In this document: positions 14,116 to 21,687 of the stretch, one piece after another | Layout: every line of letters starts with the position of its first letter | Position numbering within the stretch: position 1 is the stretch's first letter | Source: Saprospirales bacterium | Lineage (GTDB): Bacteria > Bacteroidota > Bacteroidia > Chitinophagales > Saprospiraceae | Length of the DNA stretch: 22,372 bases | Direction: 5' to 3' | Assembly: GCA_003559985.1 (NCBI GenBank) | Contig: PWJP01000140.1 | Location: 1-22,372 of the forward strand | Translations under genes and position numbers: made by a program | Notes under the pieces: generated by a model | The model's input: only the letters and a program-made list of their open reading frames with translations | Database searches by the model: none | Told to the model about the DNA's origin: nothing

Positions 14116-15417
14116 TCAATCAATCCGCTTAAATCCAGTGTAAGGTACAAGTACATCAGGTACCTTTATGCCCTTTTCATCCTGATATAATTCCAGCATT
14201 GCCGCCATGACTCTCGGTAGTGCAAGTGCACTTCCATTGAGTGTGTGAACCAACCTCGGTTTTTCACTCTTACTGCGGGTCCTAATCATCATGCGGTTGG
14301 ACTGATAGGTTTCAAAATTGGAAACACTACTAACTTCCAACCACCTCTCCTGAGCTGCAGACCACACCTCAAAATCGTAAGTGAGGGCAGAAGTAAACCC
14401 CAGGTCTCCGCCACAGAGCCGGAGAATTCGATACGGCAATTTGAGAGCCTTTAGCAAGCCCTCTACGTGGGCCAACATCTCATCCAATTGCTCGTAGGAA
14501 TTTTCAGGCCTGGCAAGTTGGACAATTTCCACCTTATCAAACTGGTGTACCCGGTTGAGTCCTTTCACATGTGCACCATACGAACCGGCTTCCCTTCTAA
14601 AACAAGGCGTATAACCCACCATGCGGACCGGCAGCTCTGACTCATTAACTATATCATCGCGGTAGAGATTGGTAATAGGCACTTCTGCTGTGGGTATCAG
14701 GTAAAAATTGTCCTTCTCAGCGTGGTACATCTGGCCCTCTTTATCGGGCAACTGGCCGGTGCCTCGTGCAGTATCTTCATTGACCAACAAGGGTGGAATA
14801 ACCTCACTGTAGCCAGCCTCCGTGGCTTTACTCAAAAACCAGGTAATCATAGCCCTTTGCAGGGCAGCCCCCTTCCCGGTATAAACGGGGAAACCGGAAC
14901 CAGTCACTTTGACACCAAGTTCAAAGTCAAAAAGCCTGTATTTTTTTGCCAATTCCCAATGGGGCAGAGCGCTATCACTTAGTCTGGGCAAACTACCTGC
15001 CGCATCCTTGAACACAAAATTATCTTCCTCACTATCGCCGGCGGGAACCAACTCATGCGGAAGATTGGGGATATTGTAAAGGCATTCCCGCAATTCATCT
15101 TCGATTTTTTCCAGCTTGGCCTCCTTTAGTGAAAGCTTATGCTTTAGATTCAAAACCTGCTCCCGCATTTTATTAGCCAGCGCTGTACCCTCATCCTCCT
15201 TTGCCTTTCCGGTTTTAAATAACTCACCAACTTCTCTGGAAATCTTCTTAATTTCGGACCGGAATTCCTCAGCCTGTTGAAGGTTTCGCCTCCTTCTCAT
15301 ATCCAAATTCTTGAGTTGGTGGAAGTATTCCTCAATTTTCTCCTTACCCATGCCCCTTTTTTCAAGTGCCCGTGCAGCACTTTTCCAGTGGCCTTTCAAC
15401 TTTCTTAACTCGAGCAT
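14116..15417 (-). CDS. serS: Serine--tRNA ligase
   Basis: This class II synthetase (433 residues) charges tRNA-Ser and tRNA-Sec with serine. The N-terminal long coiled-coil arm that contacts tRNA spans about 30-110 and is Lys/Glu-rich. The catalytic core has the TxE serine loop in LIPTAEVPITNLY, motif 2 in CFRREAGSYG followed by KGLNRVHQFDKVE, and motif 3 as LNGSALALPRVMAAMLE. Length and start (MLELRKLKGHWKSAARALEKRG) fit the family. It leads the minus-strand run to the zinc peptidase and frr. Its promoter lies about 30 bases upstream, leaving a short leader with no T-box or other riboswitch visible. Confidence 0.98.
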   Translation of the reverse strand: MLELRKLKGHWKSAARALEKRGMGKEKIEEYFHQLKNLDMRRRRNLQQAEEFRSEIKKISREVGELFKTGKAKEDEGTALANKMREQVLNLKHKLSLKEAKLEKIEDELRECLYNIPNLPHELVPAGDSEEDNFVFKDAAGSLPRLSDSALPHWELAKKYRLFDFELGVKVTGSGFPVYTGKGAALQRAMITWFLSKATEAGYSEVIPPLLVNEDTARGTGQLPDKEGQMYHAEKDNFYLIPTAEVPITNLYRDDIVNESELPVRMVGYTPCFRREAGSYGAHVKGLNRVHQFDKVEIVQLARPENSYEQLDEMLAHVEGLLKALKLPYRILRLCGGDLGFTSALTYDFEVWSAAQERWLEVSSVSNFETYQSNRMMIRTRSKSEKPRLVHTLNGSALALPRVMAAMLELYQDEKGIKVPDVLVPYTGFKRID

Positions 15418-15445
15418 AAATCAACGTTTTTTGTAATCCGAGAGG

Positions 15446-15453
15446 CAAAGATA
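15446..15453 (-). promoter_or_regulatory. -7 promoter box (TATCTTTG) of serS
   Basis: TATCTTTG on the minus strand is an exact TAnnTTTG match, 28 bases before the serS ATG. A TTTG at 15481-15478 lies 24 bases further upstream, slightly wider than the usual spacing. Confidence 0.55.
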
Positions 15454-15652
15454 GTATCTTAAGGATAATTGGTCTAACAAAAAATGCCTGCTTATAGCCC
15501 AAAGACAATCTTATAAAATAAACCCGCAGAGAAAACTATTGAGATTAAAAGGACGTTACCTAATTTGAATCAGGTTTGGAAGAAAAGTGATAGGTTTTGA
15601 AAAGCCTTGTGATGTTACAGGGATTACATCCGAAAAAAAACCTGGTAAATTA

Positions 15653-15682
15653 TTTGGTTTAGTAAAGTTCTTTATATCTTTG
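15653..15682 (+). promoter_or_regulatory. rho promoter (TTTG-N18-TATCTTTG)
   Basis: This is the best promoter in the window: TTTG at 15653-15656, an 18-base spacer and TATCTTTG at 15675-15682. Transcription should begin near 15689, giving a rho leader of about 170 bases. Confidence 0.75.
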
Positions 15683-15740
15683 CGCCATCCTCTTAATATT
15701 GCACTCATTTACAGAATTTAAGTAGAAGTAATTTTAGCGG

Positions 15741-15758
15741 ATTGCAGCGTCCTGCAAT
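15741..15758 (+). promoter_or_regulatory. Hairpin in the rho leader
   Basis: ATTGCAG and CTGCAAT form a perfect 7-bp stem around a CGTC loop. An A/C-rich stretch, CCCGGG and then a run of five T (15774-15778) follow. The T-run is too far away for a classical terminator on this stem alone, but the position in a rho leader suggests an attenuator or a Rho-sensing structure. Confidence 0.4.
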
Positions 15759-15803
15759 AATAATTCCCCGGGATTTTTACCATGTAATTTTTCCCAACTA
15801 CCA

Positions 15804-15866
15804 ATGAAACCTGAGTTTTCCAGATTACTATTAATTACCCAAAAATCACACGAATACCATGTATGA
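15804..15866 (+). CDS. Possible leader peptide upstream of and overlapping rho
   Basis: An ATG at 15804 opens a 20-codon frame (MKPEFSRLLLITQKSHEYHV) whose TGA at 15864-15866 overlaps codons 2 and 3 of rho. It is downstream of the rho promoter. It may be translationally coupled to rho, as E. coli rho also has a short leader peptide, rhoL. No homology supports it and it could be chance. Confidence 0.25.
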   Translation: MKPEFSRLLLITQKSHEYHV

Positions 15867-17655
15867 CATATTGCAATTAAATGATATGCTTGTTCCGGAA
15901 TTAAAGGAACTCGCAGAAACCCTCGGAATAAAAGGTATATCAAGACTCAACAAACAAGAGCTGATATACAAGATTCTGGACCAACAGGCCGTAATTGAGC
16001 GGTCTAACGTCACTGAAGAACCCACTGCAGCCAACCGCTCTGAGACCAAACCAGAGTACAACCCTCCACAAAGGCGTCGCGAAAGAGCCAGCAAATCGCA
16101 GTCTTCAAAAAAACAGGATAACGTCAAAAAGGAAACATCCAAAGCAAAGGAAGCTCCCCAGGCTAAAAAGGAGTCCAAAGAGGCCACCAAAAAATCGGAG
16201 GCTTCAAACGACGGTAAGGCTAGCGACACAGGGTCACGTCGCGGGCGTCGCAGACAATCTGAGGACACTTCAAAAAGTACGGATAAGAAAACCTCCTCCA
16301 GAAGACAAAGCGCTCAGTCAAAAGATGCTAAATCTTCTGATGATAGCGATAACAAAAGAGGGCAAAGGAGAAAAAAGGATAGCGATTCGCAACAGCAACA
16401 ACAAGACCAAAAGCAAAGAAAATCCTCTTCATCAAGACAATCCGGACAGCAAAGACAAGATTCGAGATCTGAGCAAAAGGGTTCCGGAAAAGGTGGTAGA
16501 AAGGGGAAAGATTCCTCCGGCTTCAATGTGGACCTGGATGGAATAGTAGAAGGCGAAGGGGTTTTGGAAATGATGACAGACGGATACGGGTTTTTGAGGT
16601 CGGCAGATTTCAACTACCTGTCGTCGCCTGATGACATCTACGTCTCTCCATCTCAAATCAAACTCTTTGGTCTGAAAACGGGAGACACCATAAGCGGACC
16701 GGTCAGACCACCGAAAGACGGTGAAAAGTACTTTGCACTCCTCAGGGTAAATCTGATAAATGGATTAAAGCCCAATGAAATACGCGACCGGGTGCCATTT
16801 GATTACCTCACCCCTCTTTTCCCACAGGAAAAATTTACCCTGGCCAGCCGGCCGGATGGCAAAGACTACGGCGTACGCATGATCGACTTATTCACGCCAA
16901 TTGGTAAAGGACAACGTGGATTGATCGTCGCTCAGCCAAAAACCGGTAAGACATTTTTGCTCAAAGACATGGCCAATGCTGTGGCAAAAAATCACCCCGA
17001 ATGCTACATGATCGTACTTCTGATTGATGAGCGCCCGGAGGAGGTGACCGACATGGCCAGAAGTGTGGATGCTGAAGTGGTCGCATCTACCTTCGATGAA
17101 CCCGCCGAAAATCACGTTCGCGTTGCTAATATCGTCCTGGAAAAATCCAAAAGACTGGTAGAATCCGGTCACGACGTAGTGATTCTTCTGGACTCAATAA
17201 CCAGATTGGCACGTGCATATAACACGGTAGCACCCGCAAGTGGTAAGGTGCTGTCAGGTGGTGTGGAAGCCAATGCACTACACAAACCCAAAAAGTTCTT
17301 CGGAGCTGCAAGAAATATAGAAGGAGGTGGTTCTCTTACTATTCTCGCCACCGCACTCATAGATACCGGTTCGAAAATGGACGGGGTAATCTTTGAAGAA
17401 TTTAAAGGAACGGGGAATATGGAGCTTCAGCTAGACCGCTCTTTGGCAAACAAGCGACTGTATCCTGCAATTGACCTGACCAAGTCAAGCACCAGACGCG
17501 AAGATTTGCTCCTGAATGCAGAAGCTATGCAACGAATGTTCATTCTCAGAAATCACCTCGCAGACATGAAACCGGATGAGGCCATTCAGTTTATCAAGCG
17601 AAGAATTGAAGGTACACGAAACAATGATGAATTCCTCGCATCCATGAACAGCTAA
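15859..17655 (+). CDS. rho: Transcription termination factor Rho with long disordered insert
   Basis: Rho is the hexameric RNA-dependent ATPase that ends transcription. At 598 residues it is far longer than the 419 of E. coli Rho. Residues 1-45 form the helical N-terminal domain (LNDMLVPELKELAETLGI). Residues 46-222 are a disordered insert rich in Lys, Ser, Arg and Gln, with no hydrophobic core. Then comes the cold-shock-like RNA-binding domain with DGYGFLRS (241-248), and the ATPase with Walker A AQPKTGKT (358-365), Walker B VVILLDSITRLARAYN (440-455) and the Q-loop SGGVEANALHKPKKFFGAAR. It ends with TALIDTGSKMDGVIFEEFKG. The insert is a Bacteroidota trait; in Bacteroides thetaiotaomicron it is reported to drive phase separation of Rho. 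Confidence 0.97.
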   Translation: MYDILQLNDMLVPELKELAETLGIKGISRLNKQELIYKILDQQAVIERSNVTEEPTAANRSETKPEYNPPQRRRERASKSQSSKKQDNVKKETSKAKEAPQAKKESKEATKKSEASNDGKASDTGSRRGRRRQSEDTSKSTDKKTSSRRQSAQSKDAKSSDDSDNKRGQRRKKDSDSQQQQQDQKQRKSSSSRQSGQQRQDSRSEQKGSGKGGRKGKDSSGFNVDLDGIVEGEGVLEMMTDGYGFLRSADFNYLSSPDDIYVSPSQIKLFGLKTGDTISGPVRPPKDGEKYFALLRVNLINGLKPNEIRDRVPFDYLTPLFPQEKFTLASRPDGKDYGVRMIDLFTPIGKGQRGLIVAQPKTGKTFLLKDMANAVAKNHPECYMIVLLIDERPEEVTDMARSVDAEVVASTFDEPAENHVRVANIVLEKSKRLVESGHDVVILLDSITRLARAYNTVAPASGKVLSGGVEANALHKPKKFFGAARNIEGGGSLTILATALIDTGSKMDGVIFEEFKGTGNMELQLDRSLANKRLYPAIDLTKSSTRREDLLLNAEAMQRMFILRNHLADMKPDEAIQFIKRRIEGTRNNDEFLASMNS

Positions 17656-17805
17656 TAATTCCAGTTAAAATCGGGGCGATATGGGTTTGAAAATTCATTG
17701 ATTTCCCCCTGGCAAAAATTGTTTTCATCAAACAAAAAATCAGGATAGAGTACGGGGTTTAAAATCATCAATCACTCTTGTAGAAAACAATTCAGCAAAG
17801 CTGGG

Positions 17806-17834
17806 TTTAGAAATTAATTTTTTTACTACCTTTG
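17806..17834 (+). promoter_or_regulatory. rpmH promoter (TTTA-N17-TACCTTTG)
   Basis: TACCTTTG at 17827-17834 matches TAnnTTTG exactly, with TTTA at 17806-17809 as a -33 element. It lies 66 bases before the rpmH start. Confidence 0.6.
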
Positions 17835-17900
17835 CGGCCCTGTTGGGAATATTGCAGCAGTTTCAAAGCATTAATGAAAGATACAAAATAATAATAAACC

Positions 17901-18056
17901 ATGAAACGGACATTCCAGCCATCTAGAAGAAAACGCTCGAACAAGCACGGATTCAGAGCCCGCATGGCCACAAAAAACGGCAGAAAAGTCCTCTCCAGAA
18001 GAAGAGCCAAAGGCAGACACAAACTGTCGGTTGCCGATGAGAAAACCAGGAAGTAA
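17901..18056 (+). CDS. rpmH: 50S ribosomal protein L34
   Basis: The 51-residue, strongly basic product begins MKRTFQPSRRKRSNKHGFRA and continues RMATKNGRKVLSRRRAKGR, the near-invariant L34 sequence. It then has a slightly extended C-terminus (HKLSVADEKTRK). L34 is a component of the large ribosomal subunit. It precedes rnpA, the conserved bacterial pairing, but no dnaA is present nearby, so the classical origin-flanking arrangement is not kept here. Confidence 0.98.
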   Translation: MKRTFQPSRRKRSNKHGFRARMATKNGRKVLSRRRAKGRHKLSVADEKTRK

Positions 18057-18165
18057 TTTTGGTCGGTCTCCAGAGAAATCCATACTTAATTTACAGCTTT
18101 TATAAAGCAACTTCATACTAATTGAAGCACTGTAACCTCTGTTGACCCAAGACTTTGAATCGGGA

Positions 18166-18543
18166 ATGAAATGGGACAGGCTAAAAAGTTCGAAAGACAT
18201 ACTGAGACTGTTTTCCTCCGGCAGCTCCCATCTCTCCCACCCCATTCTTATGAAATGGGAATTCTCCCCTAAATCAGAATCTCCTAAAATCTTTTTCACC
18301 ACCGCAGTTTCCGCAAAGCGAATTAGGCGTGCAGTGGACAGAAATCTGATAAAAAGACGCATGCGTGAGGCTGTGAGAATCGACCTGAAAAATCGGTCTC
18401 AATCCACGGAGGCTATTCCCGCAATCGAAGTACGGGTCGTCTATATTTTTTTAGGAAAAGAGCCCGCGGATTACAGCGAAATCGAGAGGTCGATAAAAAA
18501 ACTGCACAAGAAATTATTTCGAGAAGTCAGTCGGGAAGGTTGA
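18166..18543 (+). CDS. rnpA: Ribonuclease P protein component
   Basis: The 125-residue basic protein assists the RNase P RNA in trimming the 5' leader of pre-tRNA. It begins MKWDRLKSSKDILRLFSSG, the usual RLKSxxxIxxLF start. The hallmark motif is AKRIRRAVDRNLIKRRMREAVR (A-V-x-R-N-x-x-K-R-x-x-R-E). It ends in two helices with IERSIKKLHKKLFREV. I chose ATG 18166 because the family motif begins right after it; a TTG at 18142 in the same frame would add eight residues. It follows rpmH by 109 bases, a gap with two small hairpins and no terminator. Its last 17 bases overlap the end of the convergent aroQ. Confidence 0.94.
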   Translation: MKWDRLKSSKDILRLFSSGSSHLSHPILMKWEFSPKSESPKIFFTTAVSAKRIRRAVDRNLIKRRMREAVRIDLKNRSQSTEAIPAIEVRVVYIFLGKEPADYSEIERSIKKLHKKLFREVSREG

Positions 18544-18961
18544 GCAGCCATTTAATTGCAAGAGCGTAACCCTCCAGGCCAGAACCCTCGATTGAGTGCG
18601 CACATACTTCTTTTAGATAGTTGACCTTTCGAAAATCTTCCCTTTCAGAAACTGCAGAAATGTGAACCTCCACCACCGGGGTTTCAATCGAAGCTATTGC
18701 ATCTCGAATTGCTACGGAAGTGTGGGTATAGCCACCGGCATTGATTATAATCCCCGCATTTCTTTTAAAACCCCAATCGTGCAGCCAATCAATAATCTGA
18801 CCCTCGTGATTGGTCTGTGAATGAGAGAGTTGGAGACCAGGGAAATCACCTCTCAATTTGAGAAAGTACTCCTCGAATGAAGTGTCCCCGTAAATTTCGG
18901 GTTCCCTAAGACCCAGCAGGTTTAGATTGGGACCATTGATAATATGTACGCTGGAAATGCT
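18527..18961 (-). CDS. aroQ: Type II 3-dehydroquinate dehydratase, body of the gene after its TTG start
   Basis: The coding region runs from a TTG start at 18964 (bases 18962-18964) to 18527, giving 145 residues; the interval here is the part after the start codon. The dodecameric enzyme dehydrates 3-dehydroquinate to 3-dehydroshikimate in the shikimate pathway. Motifs are INGPNLNLLGLREPEIYG (9-26) with catalytic Tyr25, INAGGYTHTSVAIRDA (74-89) with Asn75 and His81, VEVHIS with His101, and SEREDFR with Arg111. No in-frame ATG lies upstream before the recQ stop, so TTG is the only plausible initiator. The recQ stop precedes it by three bases in the same frame, so expression probably depends on coupling to recQ. 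Confidence 0.93.
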   Translation of the reverse strand, partial: SISSVHIINGPNLNLLGLREPEIYGDTSFEEYFLKLRGDFPGLQLSHSQTNHEGQIIDWLHDWGFKRNAGIIINAGGYTHTSVAIRDAIASIETPVVEVHISAVSEREDFRKVNYLKEVCAHSIEGSGLEGYALAIKWLLNLPD

Positions 18962-18967
18962 CAAAAT

Positions 18968-21172
18968 TTAATTGCCGAGGTCCGAGAGAAACTTAATTCG
19001 CATCAACCGAATTTCCTCTATCGTGATGTCATCCTCTTTCAGTTCGTGATAGGCTGTCACGGGGTCGTCGGTTTCTGCCTCCATAAAGTAGTCGTGGATA
19101 TCCTCTTTGGAATAATCGTCCACCGCATCTTCAATGTAATAATCGATATTAACCTTCGTGCCTGAAGCTACAATCATTTCGATTTCGGTAATCAGGTCTT
19201 CCATGGATAAATTAGTCGAAAAAGCGATGTCTTCAAGCGGAATCTTCCGGTCGATTGATTTAATGATGGCGATTTTTTTAACAGATTTTTCAGCGACCTG
19301 TTTGATGAGAATATCGTCCGGTCTTTCGATTTCATTTTCCTCGACATATTCATTGATGAGGTCCAGAAAGGGTCGAGCGTATTTCATGGCTTTACCCTGG
19401 CTAACCCCGGATATTTTGGTCATATCCTCCATTCTGAGTGGATACTGCAAGGCCATATCCTCCAGAGATGGGTCTTGAAAGATGACAAAAGGAGGCAGGT
19501 CGTTTTGTTCAGCCACCTTTTTTCGAAGTGATTTCAACATTTTGAGAAGGGTCTCATCCAGTACCGCAGAGCCACCGGCCACATCTCCATTACCTCTCTC
19601 TTCGGTGTCCTTGTCAAAGTCCCTGATTATGCTGATCTCCACAGGATCGGGATTTTTCAGAAACTCCTCTCCCTTGTCAGAAACCTTCAATACTCCGTAC
19701 TCTTCAATATCCTTGATTAGATAATCGAGGATGACACCCTGTCTCAAAATAGAGTTCCAAAAATTTTCGCCTTGCTCCTCACCAACTCCATAGCCATCGA
19801 GCTGGTCAAATTTATAATCTCGATTGATCTGGGTGTTTTTTCCTACGAGGAAATCGACCACTTCCTTCTCGCCGTAATTTTCTCCCATGGTTTTCACGGC
19901 TTTAATGCCGACCCCCATCTCCTCAGTGGCCTCAATTTTTTCTTTGGGGTGCCGACAATTGTCGCATTTGTCTCTGCACTGCTCCTCATCGTAATCCTCA
20001 CCGAAGTAATGGAGTAAGAATTTTCTTCTGCAGCCCGAGGTCTCTGCATAGCAAATCATCTCTTCCAGCAAGTGCGCACCCATTTCTCTTTCGGCCACCG
20101 ATTTATCTCTAAGGAATTTTTCCAACCTGCGGATATCCTTGTAGCTGTAAAATGCTACGCACTCACCTTCCAGACCATCCCTGCCAGCTCTACCGGTTTC
20201 CTGGTAGTAATTTTCGATGCTTTTGGGAATGTCGTAGTGGATTACAAAGCGCACATCCGGTTTATCTATTCCCATTCCAAAGGCGATGGTTGCGCAAATG
20301 ACGTCCACCCGCTCCATAAGGAAATCATCCTGAACTTTCGTGCGGCTCTTGGAGTCCATACCGGCGTGGTAGGGAGCGGCTTTTATATCGTTGACCTTCA
20401 AAAAGTTCGCCACTTCCTCGGTGCTTTTTCTACTCTGCACATAGATTATTCCGGACTTTCCGGGCTTGGTTTTTACGTACTGAACGATGCTCTTCTGGGC
20501 TTCTGCTCTGCTGGGTTTTGAGCGGACTTCATAGTAGAGATTGTCCCTGTTAAACGAGGAGACAAATTCATTAACGTCATCCATGGCCAGGTTCTTAATT
20601 ATATCCTGCCTTACTTTAGGGGTAGCAGTAGCTGTGAGAGCTATGATGGGTATCTTCTCTCCAATACCATCGATTATCTCGCGAATCTTGCGGTATTCCG
20701 GCCTGAAATCATGACCCCATTCTGAAATACAGTGCGCTTCGTCAACTGCTACAAAGGATACATTTACCTTTTTTAAAAACTCTACATTCTCTTCTTTGGT
20801 GAGGGTTTCTGGTGCGACGAACAGCATTTTTGTTTTACCATCCAATACGTCCGACCTCACTTGTCTGGCCTGAGTCTTATTCAGAGAACTGTTTAAAAAG
20901 TGCGCTACATCCTCTTCTTTGCTATAACCGCGGATAGAGTCCACCTGGTTTTTCATAAGTGCAATGAGGGGAGAAATGATCAGCGCAGTCCCTGGCATCA
21001 TTAGAGCCGGTAATTGATAGCAAAGGGATTTACCACCTCCGGTCGGCATGATGACAAAGGTGTCATTGCGCTCGAGTACACTTTTTATAATGGGTTCCTG
21101 AAGTCCTTTGAACTTGTCAAAGCCGAAGAACTCTTTGAGTGATTGTCTAATATCTGTTATGCCTAACTCCAT
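18968..21172 (-). CDS. recQ: ATP-dependent DNA helicase RecQ
   Basis: The 734-residue 3'-5' helicase acts in recombination and fork repair. The helicase core has Walker A MPTGGGKS (42-49), DEAH (144-147) in VDEAHCISEWGHDFRPEYR, LTATAT (179-184), ATIAFGMGIDKPDVRFV (294-310) and QETGRAGRDG (324-333). The RecQ zinc site follows with Cys381, 399, 403 and 406, then the winged-helix RQC domain (about 410-510). A HRDC domain (about 535-612) ends in an added acidic C-terminal region (613-734) of helical, possibly helix-turn-helix type, which makes it longer than E. coli RecQ (about 610). Its stop is three bases from the aroQ start. A TATCTTTA box at 21246-21239 (minus) is a weak promoter candidate. 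Confidence 0.96.
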   Translation of the reverse strand: MELGITDIRQSLKEFFGFDKFKGLQEPIIKSVLERNDTFVIMPTGGGKSLCYQLPALMMPGTALIISPLIALMKNQVDSIRGYSKEEDVAHFLNSSLNKTQARQVRSDVLDGKTKMLFVAPETLTKEENVEFLKKVNVSFVAVDEAHCISEWGHDFRPEYRKIREIIDGIGEKIPIIALTATATPKVRQDIIKNLAMDDVNEFVSSFNRDNLYYEVRSKPSRAEAQKSIVQYVKTKPGKSGIIYVQSRKSTEEVANFLKVNDIKAAPYHAGMDSKSRTKVQDDFLMERVDVICATIAFGMGIDKPDVRFVIHYDIPKSIENYYQETGRAGRDGLEGECVAFYSYKDIRRLEKFLRDKSVAEREMGAHLLEEMICYAETSGCRRKFLLHYFGEDYDEEQCRDKCDNCRHPKEKIEATEEMGVGIKAVKTMGENYGEKEVVDFLVGKNTQINRDYKFDQLDGYGVGEEQGENFWNSILRQGVILDYLIKDIEEYGVLKVSDKGEEFLKNPDPVEISIIRDFDKDTEERGNGDVAGGSAVLDETLLKMLKSLRKKVAEQNDLPPFVIFQDPSLEDMALQYPLRMEDMTKISGVSQGKAMKYARPFLDLINEYVEENEIERPDDILIKQVAEKSVKKIAIIKSIDRKIPLEDIAFSTNLSMEDLITEIEMIVASGTKVNIDYYIEDAVDDYSKEDIHDYFMEAETDDPVTAYHELKEDDITIEEIRLMRIKFLSDLGN

Positions 21173-21336
21173 TTGATCAACTAGAAGTTTTGTTATCTGC
21201 CAGCTTGTGCTTCTTGCAAAACCATACCAACGGCGCTATAAAGATAATAATTTTTTTTAATGCAAGCTTCTTTCATTAATTTTTTCTGAGAAAATCAATA
21301 CAATGTGCCAATGAATTCACCAAATGGCAATTGTAA

Positions 21337-21462
21337 TCACCATATACTCCCATTGGTTAGAAGCTCGGTTCCAAAATTACCATTCCTTTTGCAAACCACC
21401 AACAATCTCGCACATATTTCATGGAATACTCTCTCTCCGGAGCTACCAGTCGGCGCTTTCAT
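21337..21462 (-). CDS. Possible 41-residue small protein or remnant
   Basis: An ATG on the minus strand (21462-21460) opens a frame starting MKAPTGSSGERVFHEICARL and ending at a TGA at 21337. The composition is protein-like, with two cysteines and charged and hydrophobic residues mixed, unlike the surrounding AT-rich spacer. I recognise no family. It lies directly downstream of the nested hairpin at 21468-21500. It may be a fragment of a former element and not an expressed gene. Confidence 0.2.
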   Translation of the reverse strand: MKAPTGSSGERVFHEICARLLVVCKRNGNFGTELLTNGSIW

Positions 21463-21467
21463 TAACA

Positions 21468-21500
21468 GAACCTGCGCAAAACCTGGTTTTCATACGGTTC
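21468..21500 (-). repeat. Nested inverted repeat, faintly group II intron domain V-like
   Basis: On the minus strand GAACC pairs with GGTTC at the outside. After a 5x5 internal loop, AAAAC pairs with GTTTT around CAG. The first bases, GAACCGTATG, differ from the bacterial group II intron domain V start GAGCCGTATG at one position, and the total length (33) is close to the usual 34. The apical GAAA tetraloop and the matching CGTAC on the 3' arm are missing, so any relation is to a decayed or divergent form. Confidence 0.3.
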
Positions 21501-21687
21501 ATAGTTCTGTCTGCCTTATTGGGAATTTTTGTTTCAACTCAAATGAAGTGTCCTGTCAAATGTTAAACCATTAATTCTAAGCGCTACATCTTCTTCCTAA
21601 AATAAAGGAATCGCGGCAATTGAAGACCTTCCGGGAAACACCTCCCGAAGAATTTTTGTATATATGCACTTTGAAAATCCTGCGGAT

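Larger units (their letters stand above)
15418..15858. other. Divergent serS-rho intergenic region (441 bases)
   Basis: This gap holds the serS promoter on the minus strand, a block of about 170 bases (15482-15652) in which I recognise nothing, and then the rho promoter and a leader of about 170 bases. The leader contains a hairpin and a short upstream reading frame. The region is AT-rich and I see no gene that could fill it. Confidence 0.7.
21173..21663. other. recQ-kdsD intergenic region (491 bases) with nested inverted repeat
   Basis: This is the longest gap in the window between divergent genes. It should contain both promoters, though neither is convincing. The notable part is 21337-21500: a 33-base nested inverted repeat and, next to it on the minus strand, a 41-codon frame with a protein-like sequence. 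Frames of about 80-90 residues on the plus strand overlap each other and look non-coding. The region may hold a relic of a mobile element or a structured RNA. Confidence 0.5.

Noticed and set aside
15846..16268. Open frame of 140 codons antisense to the rho N-terminus
   Set aside because: It arises from the low-complexity Lys/Ser codons of the Rho insert; no start signal or homology.
17656..18165. Replication origin near rpmH-rnpA
   Set aside because: No dnaA gene, no cluster of DnaA boxes and no AT-rich unwinding repeat is visible; the pair occurs away from the origin in many Bacteroidota.
21305..21574. Two overlapping plus-strand frames of about 80-90 residues in the recQ-kdsD gap
   Set aside because: They overlap each other in different frames, have rare residue patterns and no family resemblance. 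The nested repeat and minus-strand frame explain the region better.
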